NCBI RefSeq assembly: GCF_006335125.1
Contig: NZ_VDMO01000006.1
Coordinates: 1 to 64,000 of the forward strand
DNA: 64,000 bases
Direction: 5' to 3'
Source of the DNA: Deinococcus radiopugnans ATCC 19172
Lineage (GTDB): Bacteria > Deinococcota > Deinococci > Deinococcales > Deinococcaceae
This document shows positions 60,906-64,000 of the stretch, piece after piece. The first letter of the stretch is position 1, and the number at the start of each line of letters is the position of its first letter. A program made the position numbers and the translations under genes. The notes under the pieces are model-generated. The model was not told the DNA's origin and made no database searches. It was given only the letters and a program-made list of their open reading frames with translations.

Positions 60906-60929
60906 GGCGGCTTCCGGGCCGCCTTTTTT
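60906..60929 (+). terminator. fadA terminator
   Basis: GGCGGC (60906-60911), loop TTCCGG, GCCGCC (60918-60923), then TTTTTT: a rho-independent terminator 14 bases after the fadA stop. Confidence 0.93.
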
Positions 60930-60952
60930 CAGCCGTGGCGTGTCGGGTTTAT

Positions 60953-60981
60953 TTGACATGGTGTCTGATCAAGCGTACACT
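60953..60981 (+). promoter_or_regulatory. Promoter of the membrane protein-XRE operon
   Basis: TTGACA (60953-60958), a 17-base spacer and TACACT (60976-60981), with a full-consensus -35 box. The -10 ends six bases before the ATG. The palindrome TGATCA (60966-60971) lies in the spacer, a possible site for the XRE protein. Confidence 0.82.
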
Positions 60982-60987
60982 CTTCCC

Positions 60988-61500
60988 ATGATGACCCTGC
61001 GCGAGGAGACGGCCCCCCGCTCGTACCGCGAGAAGCTGGCGTGGATCAACCTGACGACGACGCTGGTGCTGTACGTGCCGTTCTTCGTCTTCGCGTGGCG
61101 TGGGCTGGCCGCGCTGAAGCCGGATGAGGCGCTGGAGGGCATCATCGCCTTGCACACGCTGCTGCTGCCCATGGTGATCTTGCAGGGTCTGCTGGTTGGG
61201 CTGGGACAGGCCGCCTTCTGGCTGACCGGCCAACGCGCCGCCCAGGAACCGGCCGATGAACGTGACCGGGTTATCGATGCCCGCGCCACCCGCGCCGCAT
61301 ACGTCAGCGTCGTCGTGGTGGCGGGCGTGGGCTTCTACACGTTGTTGCCCTTCGTGCTGTCGGGTCAGCCCCTGCTGGGATTGCCCTCTAACGTGATGTT
61401 CTCGCCCACCGCGCTGCTGCTGCTGGGCTTCACGGCTTTCGTGACGGCGGAGACGGTGCGCTTCGGTGTACAGGCCCACGGCCATAGGCGCGGCTTCTGA
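60988..61500 (+). CDS. Four-helix integral membrane protein, unknown function
   Basis: A 170-residue membrane protein. After a short polar start there are four hydrophobic helices, at about 24-43 (TTLVLYVPFFVFAW), 55-80, 105-127 and 135-157, with a charged loop ERDRVIDARATRAAYV between the second and third. It resembles the small DUF2178-like proteins often paired with an XRE regulator, but I am not sure. The promoter is close to consensus and the message should be leaderless. It starts two codons before a second ATG, so either start is possible. The next gene is the regulator, three bases away. Confidence 0.78.
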   Translation: MMTLREETAPRSYREKLAWINLTTTLVLYVPFFVFAWRGLAALKPDEALEGIIALHTLLLPMVILQGLLVGLGQAAFWLTGQRAAQEPADERDRVIDARATRAAYVSVVVVAGVGFYTLLPFVLSGQPLLGLPSNVMFSPTALLLLGFTAFVTAETVRFGVQAHGHRRGF

Positions 61501-61502
61501 GC

Positions 61503-61730
61503 GTGGCCGCACCCCAGTCCCAGGGTCAGGTGGTCAACCACATCCGCCGCCTGCGCTTCGAGCGGGGCGAGATGACGCAGCAGGCCCTCGCCACGGCAGC
61601 GGGGGTGACCCGGCAGACCATCAACGCCGTCGAGGGCGGCAAGTATTCGCCGTCGCTGGAACTGGCCTTCAAGATTGCGCTGGTGCTGGGCCAGCCCATC
61701 GAGCGGGTGTTCGCTTACGTGACAGACTGA
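61503..61730 (+). CDS. XRE-family helix-turn-helix regulator
   Basis: A 75-residue DNA-binding protein that is little more than one helix-turn-helix domain: QQALATAAGVTRQTINAVEGGKYSPSLELAFKIALVL, the Cro/CI type, with the typical end PIERVF. It starts at GTG 61503, three bases after the membrane-protein stop, so the two genes form an operon. The likely role is repression of its own promoter and of the membrane protein. The 3' end overlaps the convergent nitroreductase gene by 16 bases. Confidence 0.9.
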   Translation: MAAPQSQGQVVNHIRRLRFERGEMTQQALATAAGVTRQTINAVEGGKYSPSLELAFKIALVLGQPIERVFAYVTD

Positions 61731-62539
61731 AGGGGCGGCGCGGCTTCCCCCTCCCCCGCCCATAGGCCCTGCCGCTGGAGGGCCGCCACCAGCCGGGGTT
61801 CGCGGCCCTCCATGCTGCCGCCCACGGCGAAGTAGGAGCGCAACAATCTGGCCCAGTCGCCGGGCTGGTCCCCCCGCGCCGCGATGGGGTTCATGACCTC
61901 CACGGCGGCGCGGATTTCCTCGTCCGTGCCGGGGTGATAGGTGTCGGTGTGAATCACCAGCGGGCGCGGCACGCGCGGGCGGTACGGCGTGTCCTCGGCA
62001 GACTTTCCGATGGTCAGCGCGGCGAAGGGCAGCACACCGGGCGGCAGCGCCAGCAGATCGATGATGCCCTCCAATCCATTCATCACGCCGCCGATCCAGC
62101 AGCCCTGGTAGCCCAGCATCTCGGCGGCGGTCAGCAGGTTGGTTCCGGCCATCACCGCGTCCCCGATGCCGAAATGCACGGCGATGGCCGGCCAGTGCCC
62201 CGGCGTCTGCCCCCTGACCTCCAGCACCCGCTCCACGCGCCGCACGTCGGCGCACACCACGAAGGCCTCGGACGCGGTGGCGATGTGCGCGTTGGTGGTC
62301 AGGGCCGCCACCTCAGCCCGCACAGCAGGATTCACCAGCCGCACCAGCGAATACAGCTGAGCGGTGGCGTCGGTGGGCGCACGCTGGGCGGCGTGCAGGA
62401 TGGCTTCCAGATGGTCTGCGGGCAGGGGCAGCGGGGAGCCGTCCTGGGCCGTCACGTACCTGCGGGTGGTGCGGTGGGCATCGTAGAAGGCCATGACCTG
62501 TTCGGCGCTCTGGGTGCGGGTGGGCAGCGGTGCGGACAT
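61715..62539 (-). CDS. Nitroreductase family protein (NfsA/FRP-like)
   Basis: A 274-residue FMN-binding NAD(P)H oxidoreductase. Family marks: MAFYDAHRTTRRYV near the start (Arg pair that binds FMN), AAQRAPTDATAQLYSLVRL, DAVMAGTNLLTAAEMLGYQGCWIGGV, and LPFAALTIGKSAEDTPYRPRVP. The usual physiological role is reduction of quinones, flavins or nitro compounds. ATG 62539 is chosen because TATGCT (62552-62547) ends seven bases before it; an ATG four codons upstream is also in frame. It converges on the XRE gene with a 16-base overlap. Confidence 0.9.
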   Translation of the reverse strand: MSAPLPTRTQSAEQVMAFYDAHRTTRRYVTAQDGSPLPLPADHLEAILHAAQRAPTDATAQLYSLVRLVNPAVRAEVAALTTNAHIATASEAFVVCADVRRVERVLEVRGQTPGHWPAIAVHFGIGDAVMAGTNLLTAAEMLGYQGCWIGGVMNGLEGIIDLLALPPGVLPFAALTIGKSAEDTPYRPRVPRPLVIHTDTYHPGTDEEIRAAVEVMNPIAARGDQPGDWARLLRSYFAVGGSMEGREPRLVAALQRQGLWAGEGEAAPPLQSVT

Positions 62540-62546
62540 GCCGGGC

Positions 62547-62552
62547 AGCATA
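62547..62552 (-). promoter_or_regulatory. -10 hexamer of leaderless nitroreductase gene
   Basis: TATGCT ends seven bases before the ATG at 62539. Confidence 0.5.
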
Positions 62553-62636
62553 GCGGGGCAAGGTAGGGCAAAGAACAGCCGGCGTCACACCCTGCAGAGA
62601 ACAGCCACCGGACATCCGCTGGCCGACAGGAGCGTC

Positions 62637-62680
62637 AGAAAGAAGGGCAGCCTCCAGCGCAGAGTTCTGGAGGGTGCCCA
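62637..62680 (-). terminator. Terminator of the WecA-type gene
   Basis: On the minus strand GGGCACCCTCCAG (62680-62668) pairs with CTGGAGGCTGCCC (62658-62646), one mismatch, followed by TTCTTTCT. It lies 22 bases after the stop codon. Confidence 0.75.
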
Positions 62681-62701
62681 CCTGTCAGCCCAGGGGCCGA
62701 A

Positions 62702-63850
<1,149 letters not shown>

Positions 63851-63911
63851 AAGCTGACCGGAGTCTAAAGGCTGCGGCGCGGCGAAAGGTCAGCCGAAGG
63901 GTGCAGGGCGC

Positions 63912-64000
63912 TCATTTGGTGCCGTAGATTCGGTCTCCCGCGTCGCCCAGGCCCGGCACGATGTAACCGTGGTCATTCAGGTGCGAATCGATGGCGGCGG
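63912..64000 (-). CDS. upp: Uracil phosphoribosyltransferase, C-terminal part (cut by window edge)
   Basis: The last 29 residues of UPRT, which makes UMP from uracil and PRPP. The visible end, IDSHLNDHGYIVPGLGDAGDRIYGTK, is the family C-terminus with the GLGDAGDR uracil- and PRPP-binding segment. It lies 62 bases upstream (in transcription order) of the WecA-type gene on the same strand, and may be transcribed with it. Confidence 0.95.
   Translation of the reverse strand, partial: AAIDSHLNDHGYIVPGLGDAGDRIYGTK

Overview
The window is high-GC bacterial DNA that reads as a Deinococcus chromosome. The grounds are a type IV pilus operon in the Thermus/Deinococcus order (pilM-N-O-W-Q), the trehalose genes treX/Z/Y, a CoA-disulfide reductase, Deinococcus-like small non-coding repeats, and many genes that start 5 to 8 bases after a TANNNT hexamer, the layout of leaderless transcripts known in this genus. 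The species cannot be fixed from the sequence. I saw no prophage, transposase, CRISPR array, tRNA or rRNA.

Layout. 1-4460 is the translation block on the minus strand: rpsL (with a CTG start and a leader of about 230 bases), rpsG, fusA, a small membrane protein and the start of tuf. 4479-15408 holds single genes and small operons: a flavin reductase, two lipoproteins, gltX, a MarR regulator with a DHA2 drug exporter, an Asp23/FakA pair, an amidase divergent from murF. 15821-22057 is the pilus operon with a clear terminator. 22190-28212 is an aromatic amino acid cluster (aroC, aroK, aroB, aroQ) interrupted by an orphan solute-binding protein and an amidinohydrolase-fold enzyme, followed by an esterase. 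28507-30095 has an RNase HI with an extra domain and a nuclease-fold-like protein with a basic tail. 30432-37466 is the maltooligosyl-trehalose pathway. 37662-43036 holds a NIF3 protein, a P-loop kinase, a hydrolase plus Baeyer-Villiger monooxygenase pair and a class V aminotransferase. 43165-46583 is valS behind a T-box riboswitch, with a 183-base palindromic repeat between riboswitch and start codon. 46812-55428 has a secreted hydrolase, an MFS exporter, a second orphan binding protein, CoA-disulfide reductase, sufS-sufU, a metallopeptidase and an APH-fold kinase. 55525-60891 is a fatty acid beta-oxidation group (fadN, a hydrolase, fadA) that contains one foreign-looking gene of about 39% GC. 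60988-64000 has a membrane protein with an XRE regulator, a nitroreductase, a WecA-type transferase and the end of upp.

The points most worth a second look are (1) five related repeat elements with two hairpins whose stems change by compensating substitutions, (2) the low-GC orphan gene inside the beta-oxidation group, (3) the valS T-box with a repeat inserted in its leader, (4) the CTG start of rpsL, (5) a divergent promoter pair in which each -10 hexamer sits exactly in the -35 position of the other, and (6) the nuclease-fold-like protein that seems to have lost its catalytic residues.
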